Positions 56,473-64,000 of a stretch of 64,000 nt of DNA are shown piece by piece. How positions within the stretch are numbered: position 1 is the first letter of the stretch; each line of letters begins with the position of its first letter. Source of the stretch: CBDDBU01 sp965226045 (GTDB lineage Bacteria; Pseudomonadota; Alphaproteobacteria; VGEJ01); assembly GCA_965226045.1 (NCBI GenBank), contig CBDDBU010000022.1:62001-126000 (forward strand), given 5' to 3'. Made by a program: the position numbers and the translations under genes. Below the pieces are notes generated by a model. The model had not been told where the DNA came from and made no database searches. It was given only the letters and a program-made list of their open reading frames with translations.

Positions 56473-57528
56473 ATGACTTTGTCTTCCTCAGCCACCAAAA
56501 GCCAATTGCTGCTTGCCGTCTTGCGAGGCAATAAGATATCGCCGCCGCCGATCTGGCTCATGCGCCAGGCGGGCCGATACCTGCCCGAGTATCGAGCTTT
56601 GCGTGCGAAGATGGGAAACTTCCTCGAATTTTGCCACACACCAGAGCTGGCCACGGAGGCCACGCTGCAACCGATCGAGCGCTACGGGTTCGATGCAGCG
56701 ATCTTGTTCGCCGATATTCTGCTGGTGCCTGAAGCGATGGGTCAGCCGCTTGCCTATCGTGAGGGCGAGGGACCGGTACTCGAACCCATCCGTTCGATGA
56801 CCGCGCTTGACCAGCTATCAACGGAGAGCGCGGACGACCGTCTTGAAACGGTGATGGAGACGGTGCGGCGAGTGAGAGCGATGTTGCCACCGACCTGTGC
56901 GCTCATTGGGTTCGCTGGCGCGCCGTGGACGGTGGCGGCCTACATGGTGGAAGGACGCGGCGATGGCACGTTCGCGACAGCGCGCCAGTGGGCCCATCGC
57001 GAGCCTCAGGACTTCGGCCGCCTCATTAATATTCTGGTGGCGGCGACTAGCCGCTACCTGATCGCTCAGGCCAAAGCGGGCGCTGATGCCTTGCAGATCT
57101 TCGACAGTTGGGCGGGTTTGTTGCCGGCGAGCGGGTATCGACGTTGGTGCATTGAACCAACAGCAGCCATCGTGGCGGCAGTACGCGAAGCCTCGCCCAA
57201 CATCCCTATCATCGGTTTTCCACGCGGTGGCGGAACCATGCTGCCGGAGTTCGTCGTCAAGACCAGGGTTGATGCTGTCAGCCTCGATACGGCCGTGGCG
57301 CCAGGCTGGGCGGCGGACTGTGTGCGACCCTACTGCGTGATCCAGGGCAATCTAGATCCCCAGCTGGTCGTGGTGGGCGGTGACGCGATGATGCGTGAAA
57401 TTCGCACCATCGTTGAGACTTTCGCGGGCGGGCCGCATATCTTCAATTTGGGCCATGGACTCACGCCGGAGACCCCGCCCGAACACGTCGCTGAGCTGGT
57501 GGCGGCGGTCCGCGCCGGCCGCCAATGA
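56473..57528 (+). CDS. hemE: Uroporphyrinogen decarboxylase
   Basis: Converts uroporphyrinogen III to coproporphyrinogen III in heme synthesis. The N-terminal signature is PPIWLMRQAGRYLPEYRALR. Further motifs are AAILFADILLVPEAMGQPLA, LIGFAGAPWTVAAYMVEGRG, LQIFDSWAGLLPASGYRRW and HIFNLGHGLTPETPPEHV. The length is 351 residues. The ribosome site is weak. It overlaps hemH by 4 bp (ATGA), so hemE-hemH are coupled and point away from the candidate origin. Confidence 0.96.
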   Translation: MTLSSSATKSQLLLAVLRGNKISPPPIWLMRQAGRYLPEYRALRAKMGNFLEFCHTPELATEATLQPIERYGFDAAILFADILLVPEAMGQPLAYREGEGPVLEPIRSMTALDQLSTESADDRLETVMETVRRVRAMLPPTCALIGFAGAPWTVAAYMVEGRGDGTFATARQWAHREPQDFGRLINILVAATSRYLIAQAKAGADALQIFDSWAGLLPASGYRRWCIEPTAAIVAAVREASPNIPIIGFPRGGGTMLPEFVVKTRVDAVSLDTAVAPGWAADCVRPYCVIQGNLDPQLVVVGGDAMMREIRTIVETFAGGPHIFNLGHGLTPETPPEHVAELVAAVRAGRQ

Positions 57529-58562
57529 GCGCCGGCCGGCCGCGAACCGCTGTCGTTCTGTTCAATCTCGGCGCTCCCGACCGGGCGGCGGCGGTTCGGC
57601 CGTTTCTGGTGAACCTATTTAGCGACCCGGCGATCATCGATATGCCGTGGCCATTGCGCTCTCTCTTGGCCCGCTTGATCGCGCATCAGAGAGCGCCCGA
57701 GGCCACCGCGATCTATCAACATCTCGGCGGTGGATCGCCGCTGTTGGCGAACACGCGCGCCCAGGCGGACGCCTTGCAGGCGGCGCTGGGCGGAGAGTCG
57801 CGTGTGTTCATCGCTATGCGCTACTGGCGCCCGTTCAGTCCTGAAGTCGCGCGCGAGGTCGCCGCGTGGGAACCGGACGAGGTCGTGTTGTTGCCGCTCT
57901 ACCCGCAGTTCTCGACCACGACTACTGGCTCCTCGCTGTGCACCTGGAGCCGGGCAGCCAAGGCCGCAGGCCTCACCGCGCTAAGCCGGGCGATTTGTTG
58001 CTATCCGACCGCGCCAAGTCTGGTGGAGGCTCACGCACGGCTCATCGCGGCCGCCATGGACGCGACACCCGCACCATTCCGGCTGTTATTTTCAGCCCAC
58101 GGACTACCCGAGCGCATCGTGGCGCGCGGTGATCCCTACCAATGGCAGGTGGAGCAAACGGCGGCGGCGGTCGCGGCGGCGGTCGAAGCCACGCGGCGAA
58201 CCGTGCTCGACTGGCGGGTCTGCTACCAGAGCCGGGTCGGCCCACTGACCTGGATCGGCCCGGCTACCGAGGACGAGCTAAAGCGCGCTGGCGCTGACCG
58301 CGTCAACGTGATTTTGGCGCCGGTCGCGTTCGTGTCGGAGCATTCGGAAACGCTGGTCGAGCTCGATATCACCTACCGTGATGTGGCGGCGAAGGCCGCT
58401 GTGCCGAGCTACCATCGGGTGCCGGCGCTCGGCGTGAATGAGGCCTTTATCGCGGCGCTCGCGGGGCTCGTCCAGATGCCGGCGATGGCCGATGTGAACT
58501 CGCGGTGCGGCGCAAGGCTCTGTCCACGGCGCTTCAACCGTTGCCCACAATCGGGGGCTTGA
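57525..58562 (+). CDS. hemH: Ferrochelatase, probable [2Fe-2S] type
   Basis: Inserts ferrous iron into protoporphyrin IX. Motifs: AVVLFNLGAPDRAAAVRPFL, YPQFSTTTTGSS, the catalytic LLFSAHGLPERIVARGDPY and APVAFVSEHSETLVELDITY. The C-terminus carries three Cys (SRCGARLCPRRFNRCPQSG), and a further Cys lies in WRVCYQSRVGP. A C-terminal Cys set plus one internal Cys is the pattern of [2Fe-2S] ferrochelatases such as that of Caulobacter. The length is 345 residues. It is followed 2 bp later by hemJ. Confidence 0.94.
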   Translation: MSAGRPRTAVVLFNLGAPDRAAAVRPFLVNLFSDPAIIDMPWPLRSLLARLIAHQRAPEATAIYQHLGGGSPLLANTRAQADALQAALGGESRVFIAMRYWRPFSPEVAREVAAWEPDEVVLLPLYPQFSTTTTGSSLCTWSRAAKAAGLTALSRAICCYPTAPSLVEAHARLIAAAMDATPAPFRLLFSAHGLPERIVARGDPYQWQVEQTAAAVAAAVEATRRTVLDWRVCYQSRVGPLTWIGPATEDELKRAGADRVNVILAPVAFVSEHSETLVELDITYRDVAAKAAVPSYHRVPALGVNEAFIAALAGLVQMPAMADVNSRCGARLCPRRFNRCPQSGA

Positions 58563-58564
58563 GC

Positions 58565-59011
58565 ATGGCGCTCCTCAGCGCGTGGTATCCGTGGATCAAG
58601 GCGCTGCACGTCGTCGCGGTGATGGCGTGGATGGCCGGCATGCTGTACCTGCCCCGGTTGTTCGTCTATCACGCCGCAGCGACGGTGGGCTCGGAGCTGG
58701 CCGAGACCTTGAAGATCATGGAGCGCCGGTTGCTGCGCGCGGTCATCAATCCGGCGATGATGGCCAGTTTTGTCTTTGGTGTTCTACTGGCGCTGACGCC
58801 GGGCGTCGTCGATTGGGGCTCCGGCTGGGTGTGGGTCAAGCTTACGCTGGTGTTGGCGATGACCGCGTTGCACGGTGGCTTATCGCGCTGGCGGCGCGAC
58901 TTCGCGGCCGACGCCAACCGCCACGACGCTCGCTTCTACCGGATGGTCAACGAGGCGCCGACGGTGCTGTTGATCGCGATCGTCGTGATGGTGGTCGTCA
59001 AGCCGTTCTAA
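58565..59011 (+). CDS. hemJ: Protoporphyrinogen IX oxidase HemJ
   Basis: The 148-residue integral membrane protein has about four helices. The heme-ligand and core region is WYPWIKALHVVAVMAWMAGM, followed by LYLPRLFVYHAAATVGSE, MERRLLRAVINPAMMASFVF and KLTLVLAMTALHGGLSRWRR. HemJ oxidises protoporphyrinogen IX, completing a hemE-hemH-hemJ heme operon. ATG 58565 is used since the longer frame overlaps hemH. In relatives rho usually follows; here the second IS1182 starts 24 bp after the stop. Confidence 0.93.
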   Translation: MALLSAWYPWIKALHVVAVMAWMAGMLYLPRLFVYHAAATVGSELAETLKIMERRLLRAVINPAMMASFVFGVLLALTPGVVDWGSGWVWVKLTLVLAMTALHGGLSRWRRDFAADANRHDARFYRMVNEAPTVLLIAIVVMVVVKPF

Positions 59012-59035
59012 GCTGTGGCGAGAGGGCCGTTCTAG

Positions 59036-60713
59036 CAGCCTGTCGGACTTGAGCCGGGAGTCGAAATAGGATTCGATGGTATCAGTTGATTTGCCCGCGC
59101 GTGATGGAGGCCGTCATGAGCAATTTCCGACCGGTCGACCGGGAGACGGGGTTTCTGCTGCCGCCGTCGGTGGAGGAATGGCTTCCCGAGCGGCATCTGG
59201 CGCGCTTCGTGGTCGAGGTGATCGAGCAGTTGGACCTCTCGGCGTTCGTGAAGGCCTATCGCGGCTCGGGCTCGGCGTCCTATCACCCGAGCATGCTGCT
59301 GGGGCTTCTGGTCTACGGCTACGCCACGGGGGTGTTTTCGAGCCGCAAGTTGGAGCGCGCGACCTATGATTCTGTCGCTTTCCGCTTCATCGCGGCCAAC
59401 GATCATCCCGACCACGATACCATCGCCGCGTTCCGGCGGCGTTTTCTCGACCGGATCGAAGGGCTGTTCGTCGAGGTGCTGCTGCTGGCCCGGGAAGCCG
59501 GGGTGCTGAAGCTCGGCACGGTGGCGCTGGACGGCACCAAGGTGCACGCCAACGCGAGCCGGCACAGCGCGCTGTCGTGGAAACACGCCTGCGAGCTCGA
59601 AGCCCGGTTGAAGGCCGAGGTGGCGGAGTTGATGGCGTTGGCGGAGGCGGCCGATGGGGCGGATGTGCCCGACGGGATGTCGGTGCCCGAGGAACTGGCC
59701 CGGCGCGAGGATCGTCTGGCCCGCATCGCCGAGGCTAAGGCGGTGATCGAGGCGCGGGCGCGCGAACGCCTTGAGCGGGAACGGGCCGAGTACGAGGCGA
59801 AGCTCGAGGCGCGCGCGGAGAAGGCCGAGAAGACGGGCCGCAAGCCGGGCGGCCGTCCACCCGAGCCGCCGGTGGCCGGGCCCGGGCCGAAGGACCAGGT
59901 CAATCTGACCGACGCGGACTCGCGCATCATGCCGGTGGCCGGCGGCGGCTTCGAACAGGCCTACAACGCCCAAGCCCTGGTGGCGGCCGACAGCCTGCTG
60001 GTGGTCACCAACGACGTGGTCCAGGCCCCCAACGACAAGCGGCAAATCGAGCCGGCGCTGGAAGCGCTCGCCCGCCTTCCCGAGGCGCTGGGCGCGCCCG
60101 AGACCCTGCTGGCGGACAGCGGCTACTTCAGCGAGGCCAACGTGAACGCCTGCGCCGAGGCCGAGATCGCGCCGTTGATCACGCCCGGCCGGGAACGCCA
60201 TCATCTCTCCTGGAAGGACCGCTTCGCCGGCGCGCCGCCGCCCCCGGAGAACCCGACGCCGCTGGAAGCGATGACACATCGACTGGCGACGCCCGAGGGC
60301 CGGCAACTCTACGCCCTGCGCAAGCAAACGCCGGAACCGGTGTTCGGCATCATCAAATCGGCCATGGGCTTCCGCCAGTTCTCGCTACGCGGCCTGGACA
60401 AGGTCACGGGCGAATGGAACCTGGTGACCCTGGCCTGGAACATAAAGAGAATGTTCACCTTGCAATACGCTTGAGCAGGCGGCCGGACTCCGTACCTCGC
60501 GAAAAGGAATAAGAGTATGCTCGCCTTGCGGCACGCGCGAGCAAGCGAACGTACTTCGTGCCCTCACGAGAGGGCATAAGAGTATACTCACCCTGCGGTA
60601 CGCGCGGCCAAGCGACCGCACTCCGTGTCCTCACGAAAGGCGCTCGATCCCATGACCTCTCCACATCGCGATCCGTCCACACCCATTCTCGCGGACCTCA
60701 GTCCGACAGGCTG
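59036..60713 (+). mobile_element. IS1182-family insertion sequence, copy 2
   Basis: The 1,678-bp element has the same ends as copy 1 (CAGCCTGTCGGACT inverted repeats) and CTAG on each side (59032-59035 and 60714-60717). It is in the opposite orientation to copy 1. Three 66-67 bp imperfect repeats run from the transposase 3' end into the downstream non-coding part (AAGAG at 60445, 60511, 60578). It lies between hemJ and an IS1595-type element, in the place where rho is expected. Confidence 0.93.
59086..60474 (+). CDS. IS1182-family transposase, copy 2
   Basis: The 462-residue protein is identical to that of copy 1 at 31530-32918. It has the same DUF772 N-terminal domain, coiled coil (ERERAEYEAKLEARAEKAEK) and DDE segments. 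The frame is intact. Identity of both the protein and the reverse-strand reading with copy 1 means the DNA is essentially unchanged between copies, so at least one transposition or a recent duplication occurred. Confidence 0.94.
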   Translation: MICPRVMEAVMSNFRPVDRETGFLLPPSVEEWLPERHLARFVVEVIEQLDLSAFVKAYRGSGSASYHPSMLLGLLVYGYATGVFSSRKLERATYDSVAFRFIAANDHPDHDTIAAFRRRFLDRIEGLFVEVLLLAREAGVLKLGTVALDGTKVHANASRHSALSWKHACELEARLKAEVAELMALAEAADGADVPDGMSVPEELARREDRLARIAEAKAVIEARARERLERERAEYEAKLEARAEKAEKTGRKPGGRPPEPPVAGPGPKDQVNLTDADSRIMPVAGGGFEQAYNAQALVAADSLLVVTNDVVQAPNDKRQIEPALEALARLPEALGAPETLLADSGYFSEANVNACAEAEIAPLITPGRERHHLSWKDRFAGAPPPPENPTPLEAMTHRLATPEGRQLYALRKQTPEPVFGIIKSAMGFRQFSLRGLDKVTGEWNLVTLAWNIKRMFTLQYA

Positions 60714-60756
60714 CTAGGGCTAGAATGGGCACAAACCGGATATAGGGGAGCGCGCC

Positions 60757-61776
60757 ATGGATGTTCTCGACCGCGCCGATCTCCCATTCCCGCATTCGCT
60801 ACCCGAGTTCCAGCGACTTTTCCCCGATGATGCGGCCTGCGCCGCCTACCTGGAGAAAGCCCGCTGGGGAGACGGCTTTGCCTGCCCGCACTGCGGCACG
60901 GCGGGAGAGCCGTTCCACTTTGAAAACCGCCCTGGCGTCCTGCGCTGCCGCAAGTGCCGCCAGAACACCGGGCTGACGGTGGGAACAGTGATGGAGCGTA
61001 GCCACACTCCGCTGAACGTCTGGTTCTGGGCCGCTTATCTGGTCGCCAGTCAGACGCCCGGCATGTCCGCCGTGCAGTTTCAGCGGCAACTTGGTCTTTC
61101 GCGCTACGAGACGGCCTTTCAAATTCTCCACAAGCTCCGCTCGGGCATGGTGCGGCCCAACCAAGACAGGATCGGTGGACAGCCCAAGAACCATGTTGAG
61201 GTGGACGAAACCTGGGTTGGCGGGCGAACGCGTGGGGAAGGCCGTGGTGTTCACCACAAGGTTCCCGTCTCCTGTGCCATCGAGGTGCGTCATCGAAAGC
61301 CGGGCACCAAGCTCGACAACCGGAAAGACGGACGCTATGCCGGACGCGTTCGGCTCGCCGTCGTGCTCGACCGTAGCGCCGAGTCGCTCTGTGGGTTCGT
61401 CGAGAGCACCGTCGCGCCGGGATCGCTGATCGTTACTGACGATTGGAGCGGCTATGCTGGCCTCGGTAAGCGCGGCTATGAGCACTTCGCTGTTGCCGAG
61501 TGTGGTGATCCAGAGGTTGCCGAGCAATACCTGCCGATCATCCATCTGGTTTTCGCCAACCTGAAGACGTGGCTGATCGGTATCCACCACGGCGTTAGCC
61601 ACCAGCACCTACAAGCCTACCTCAACGAGTTCACCTTCCGCTTCAACAGGCGGTTCTACCCGTTCAACGCCTTCCGCTCATTGCTCGGCATCGCGGGCGA
61701 CACCTCTGCTCCAACCTATGCCGAGCTTTACTCGGGAGAGTGGCGGCACCCTACATGTAGCGGTCATGGGCGTTAA
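60757..61776 (+). CDS. IS1595-family transposase
   Basis: The 339-residue protein begins with a zinc ribbon (CPHC...CRKC: FACPHCGTAGEPFHFENRPG) typical of IS1595. A DDE region includes NHVEVDETWVGGRTRG, GSLIVTDDWSGYAG and the C-terminal LQAYLNEFTFRFNRRFYPFN. Other blocks are LRCRKCRQNTGLTVGTVMER and LNVWFWAAYLVASQTPGMSA. A ribosome site (TAGGGGAG) precedes ATG 60757. Clear terminal inverted repeats were not resolved; AACCGGATA occurs at both sides in direct orientation. Confidence 0.92.
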   Translation: MDVLDRADLPFPHSLPEFQRLFPDDAACAAYLEKARWGDGFACPHCGTAGEPFHFENRPGVLRCRKCRQNTGLTVGTVMERSHTPLNVWFWAAYLVASQTPGMSAVQFQRQLGLSRYETAFQILHKLRSGMVRPNQDRIGGQPKNHVEVDETWVGGRTRGEGRGVHHKVPVSCAIEVRHRKPGTKLDNRKDGRYAGRVRLAVVLDRSAESLCGFVESTVAPGSLIVTDDWSGYAGLGKRGYEHFAVAECGDPEVAEQYLPIIHLVFANLKTWLIGIHHGVSHQHLQAYLNEFTFRFNRRFYPFNAFRSLLGIAGDTSAPTYAELYSGEWRHPTCSGHGR

Positions 61777-61969
61777 CCGGATAGGCAAGGTTCAATCGAG
61801 GCAGGTCCACCGGGTGTATTACCGCTCACACAATGGTTCTGCTTTTTTTCTTGACGGGGGCGCAGGACCGTTCGTTGTAACGGCCCAACATGTCATTGCG
61901 GGATGGCGAACGGATCACTGCTCCGGCACTGTCGGAGCGCTCCAGATCAGCGGCCTGTCAATCGATTAA
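61766..61969 (+). pseudogene. Truncated trypsin-like peptidase fragment
   Basis: The 67-residue reading contains VHRVYYRSHNGSAFFLDGGA and GPFVVTAQHVIAGWRTDH, resembling the N-terminal part of S1-type bacterial proteases with the catalytic-His motif (TA-x-H). It ends at a stop at 61969 before the Asp and Ser motifs, and its start overlaps the end of the IS1595 transposase. It is probably a gene remnant clipped by IS activity. The similarity is short, so the call is modest. Confidence 0.45.
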
Positions 61970-61975
61970 TCGATT
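61960..61975. repeat. 16-bp perfect palindrome
   Basis: AATCGATTAATCGATT is a perfect palindrome lying about 90 bp upstream of the toxin-antitoxin pair and at the end of the protease fragment. It might be an operator or just a low-complexity A+T site. A TTGACA-like hexamer (TTGTTGACAGG near 62024-62034) lies between it and the toxin gene. Confidence 0.4.
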
Positions 61976-62061
61976 ACGCGCGTGTGCACCACACAATAAA
62001 TCCCATTATCCGTTGTTTGGTCTGTTGTTGACAGGTGTAGTCAGCATTGACAACATGCGCC

Positions 62062-62412
62062 ATGAATCATGACACGAGACCGGTCGGTTGGATCAGGGCG
62101 GCGCGGAAGGTGTTCGAATCGTTCCCTGCATCCGTGCAGGATCGGGTCAACACGGCGCTGACGATCGCGGTAGAAGGCGGCAAGGCGGATGTCGCCAAGC
62201 CGCTGAAGGGCGTTGGACCGGGTGTCATGGAGATCGCCATCCGATACCGGACCGATGCGTGGCGGGTGGTCTATGTGACGGAAGTTGCGGGCCGGCTTTG
62301 GGTGATCCACGCGTTTCGGAAGAAGTCGAAAACGGGGATCAAGACGCCGAAGGCCGAGATCGATCTGATCGAGGGCCGGGCGGCGCGACTGAGAAGGGAG
62401 CTGATGCCATGA
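62062..62412 (+). CDS. higB: RelE/HigB-type toxin (Gp49-like family)
   Basis: The 116-residue protein has the phage-derived Gp49/HigB-like fold (RelE superfamily): ARKVFESFPASVQDRVNTAL, VMEIAIRYRTDAWRVVYVTE and RLWVIHAFRKKSKTGIKTPK. Such toxins cleave mRNA, usually on the ribosome. ATG 62062 (MNHDTRPVGWIR) fits. It overlaps the antitoxin gene by 4 bp (ATGA), the toxin-first order of HigBA systems. Confidence 0.85.
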   Translation: MNHDTRPVGWIRAARKVFESFPASVQDRVNTALTIAVEGGKADVAKPLKGVGPGVMEIAIRYRTDAWRVVYVTEVAGRLWVIHAFRKKSKTGIKTPKAEIDLIEGRAARLRRELMP

Positions 62413-62732
62413 GCGAGCGCGACTTCGAACTGGTCGAGGGCAGCGGCAACGTATTTCGCGATCTGGGCGATCCCGACGCGGACCTGAAACAGGCCAAGGC
62501 GATCCTCGCGGCCCGCATCATCGCTGTGCTGGACGACCGCGGGCTATCGGTCCGCAAGGCCGGCGCGCTGACCCACTTCGCCGCGGCGGACTTCTCGCGC
62601 ATTCGCAACGCGGATCTCGGGCGGTTCACGCTGGATCGGTTGATGAAGATGCTGGCGGCTCTTGACGGCAATCTGCGGGTCACGCTCCATGTCGATGCGA
62701 GACTTGGTGGCCAGGCCGCGGCGGCGATTTGA
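62409..62732 (+). CDS. higA: XRE-family antitoxin (HigA-like)
   Basis: The 107-residue protein has an XRE-type helix-turn-helix (AILAARIIAVLDDRGLSVRK, AGALTHFAAADFSRIRNADL, GRFTLDRLMKMLAALDGNLR), with a short N-terminal segment. It matches the antitoxin family that partners Gp49-like toxins. It should bind the toxin and repress the shared promoter. It is coupled to higB by the ATGA overlap. The pair sits between IS1595 and IS21 sequences. Confidence 0.85.
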   Translation: MSERDFELVEGSGNVFRDLGDPDADLKQAKAILAARIIAVLDDRGLSVRKAGALTHFAAADFSRIRNADLGRFTLDRLMKMLAALDGNLRVTLHVDARLGGQAAAAI

Positions 62733-63005
62733 CGCTGAGGCCATGTCGGTTTCACCAGGCACGATGCAGAGATTTGCATCAGCGAAATATCCGGCACGGA
62801 TGCTCTCTCGGAATGGTTGGTGAAAAGGCCGCCGGAATGGGCGTGCATGATCGCGGCGAGAATCGCGTTGCGGGTGGCGCCGATATTGCGGGATGCGCTG
62901 TGTACCGATGAAACGTCGCGGCGCGCCCTCATCATCCTTCCGAGCTTCATAGCCCTGGCTGCCGCAAGTTATGCCGGTGCCGGGCCAGATCGATTCCGTG
63001 ATGAG
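62733..63005. other. Region without a firm gene; possible remnant frame
   Basis: One plus-strand frame (about 62739-63038) is open without a good start and reads DALSEWLVKRPPEWACMIAA, then ARIALRVAPILRDALCTDET. It looks protein-like but I recognise no family. It may be the 3' fragment of a gene lost by IS activity. Nothing else is supported in this stretch. Confidence 0.3.
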
Positions 63006-64000
63006 TGTGGAACGGCGTGCAAAGTTGACCCCTGTTGAGGGGTGATCGGCGTCCAAATTTGCCCCCCTGAGCCTGGCTAGTCCAAGTCACCTCGTTTTTG
63101 GGCGGACGAGGTGGTGGGGGATGTTGGTCGTGGAGACGATAGCGCGGATCCGGCGGGAGTATTTCGTCAAGGGGAAGCCGATCAAGGAGATCGTGCGGGA
63201 CGTGAAGGTCTCGCGCAACACGGTGCGCAAGGTGATCCGTTCGCAGGCGACGGCGTTCACCTACGACCGGCGGGTCCAGCCGATGCCGAAGCTGGGGCCG
63301 TGGACGGCCGAGCTGGAGCGGATGCTGGAGGCCAACGAGACCAAGTCGAAGCGGGAGCGGCTGACGCTGCTACGGATCTCCGAAGCCCTCGAGGGTCTGG
63401 GCTATGGCGGCGGCTACGACGCGGTGCGGCGCTACGCCAAGGCGTGGCGGTGGCGCCGTTCGGCATCGACGGCGCAGACCTATGTGCCGTTGGTGTTCTC
63501 GCCGGGCGAGGCCTATCAGTTCGACTGGAGCCACGAGTACGTGGTGCTGGCGGGGGTGACGACCAAGGTCAAGGTCGCGCACGTCCGGCTGTGCCACAGC
63601 CGAATGTTCTTCGTCCGCGCTTATCCGCGCGAGAGCCAGGAGATGGTGTTCGACGCCCACGACCGGGCATTCCGGCTGTTCCAGGGTGCCTGCCGGCGAG
63701 GCATCTACGACAACATGAAGACGGCGGTGCAGACCGTCCTCATCGGCAAGGAGCGCGCGTTCAACCGGCGCTTCGTGCAGATGTGTGGCCACTACCTGGT
63801 CGAACCGACAGCATGCACGCCGGGAGCGGGATGGGAGAAGGGGCAGGTCGAGAACCAGGTCGGGATCATCCGCGGTCGGTTCTTCACCCCGCGGCTGCGC
63901 TTCAAGACCTACGACGAGCTCAACGCCTGGCTCTTGGACCAGTGCGTCGCCTACGCCCGGGGTCATCCCCACCCGGTGTTCAAGGACAGGACTGTCTGGC
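63006..64000 (+). mobile_element. IS21-family element, left part (cut by window end)
   Basis: The left end probably starts TGTGGAACGGCG at 63006. Two imperfect 20-21 bp direct repeats follow: CGGCGTGCAAAGTTGACCCC at 63013 and CGGCGTCCAAATTTGCCCCC at 63047. They resemble the multiple terminal repeats that bind the IS21 transposase. The istA gene starts at 63121 and runs past the window end; istB and the right end are not visible. Confidence 0.8.
63121..64000 (+). CDS. istA: IS21-family transposase IstA (partial)
   Basis: From ATG 63121 an uninterrupted frame runs to the window end (293 codons). The N-terminal helix-turn-helix reads IKEIVRDVKVSRNTVRKVIR. The DDE core starts with YQFDWSHEYVVL, continues FRLFQGACRRGIYDNMKTAV (second Asp region) and has the Glu in GWEKGQVENQVGIIRGRFF, followed by the ARGHPHP segment. 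These are clear IstA signatures. The C-terminal part lies beyond the window. Confidence 0.92.
   Translation, partial: MLVVETIARIRREYFVKGKPIKEIVRDVKVSRNTVRKVIRSQATAFTYDRRVQPMPKLGPWTAELERMLEANETKSKRERLTLLRISEALEGLGYGGGYDAVRRYAKAWRWRRSASTAQTYVPLVFSPGEAYQFDWSHEYVVLAGVTTKVKVAHVRLCHSRMFFVRAYPRESQEMVFDAHDRAFRLFQGACRRGIYDNMKTAVQTVLIGKERAFNRRFVQMCGHYLVEPTACTPGAGWEKGQVENQVGIIRGRFFTPRLRFKTYDELNAWLLDQCVAYARGHPHPVFKDRTVW

Overview
This window is a high-GC chromosomal segment of an alphaproteobacterium, most like the Rhodospirillales and relatives. The evidence is gene order rather than one marker. It has the alphaproteobacterial block lnt-ybeY-phoH-miaB-plsC-mucR-rimI-tsaB and its continuation HTH regulator-metK-trmB-rimP-nusA. 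It also has DUF3576-leuS-lptE-holA, and the origin-proximal set secB/dnaQ-coaE-aroE-maf-PPDK regulator/hemE-hemH-hemJ. I cannot name the genus from sequence alone.

Layout. 1-3745: translation and methionine genes on the minus strand (nusA, cut by the window edge, then rimP, trmB, metK, HTH regulator). 3903-7790: a nested transposon. An IS256-family element has 8-9 bp target duplications and is itself interrupted by an IS66-type element with perfect 8-bp duplications; the inner element carries a DNA adenine methylase coupled to its transposase. 7825-15979: the lnt-to-tsaB block and a nitroreductase. 16136-26313: envelope and housekeeping genes (deacetylase, aldolase, glucosaminidase, UspA, trpS, murJ, glnD). 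26478-33937: formaldehyde dehydrogenase, then a decaying stretch with a broken fic gene split by IS remnants, a response regulator, and a broken kynA-kynB pair with an IS1182-family element between them. 33975-43914: ribA, a YkuD transpeptidase, yggS, a thiE-like gene, and a sulfation cluster (APS kinase fused to a dead CysN domain, two sulfotransferases, a porin). 44088-44273: a 17-bp tandem repeat that forms a chain of overlapping minicistrons leading into a DUF3576 gene. 44264-56025: leuS, lptE, holA, mltA, Tim44-like, fxsA, secB, dnaQ, coaE, aroE, maf and the PPDK regulator.

56026-56472 lies between the divergent PPDK regulator and hemE and looks like the chromosomal replication origin. 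It has several DnaA-box-like sites, a GC-rich spacer, four TAC triplets resembling a DnaA-trio, an A+T-rich stretch and two GANTC sites. Genes on both sides point away from it. After hemE-hemH-hemJ the usual neighbour rho is absent. In its place is an IS pile-up: a second IS1182 copy in inverted orientation to the first, an IS1595-type transposase, a clipped trypsin-like fragment, a HigBA-type toxin-antitoxin pair and an IS21 element cut by the window end.

The main theme is recent IS expansion and gene loss (fic, kynA, kynB) in an otherwise conserved origin-proximal backbone. The observations most worth following are the candidate oriC, the minicistron repeat, the methylase-bearing IS66 element, the dead-GTPase/APS kinase fusion, and a 41-bp piece of IS1182 transposase sequence found inside kynB.
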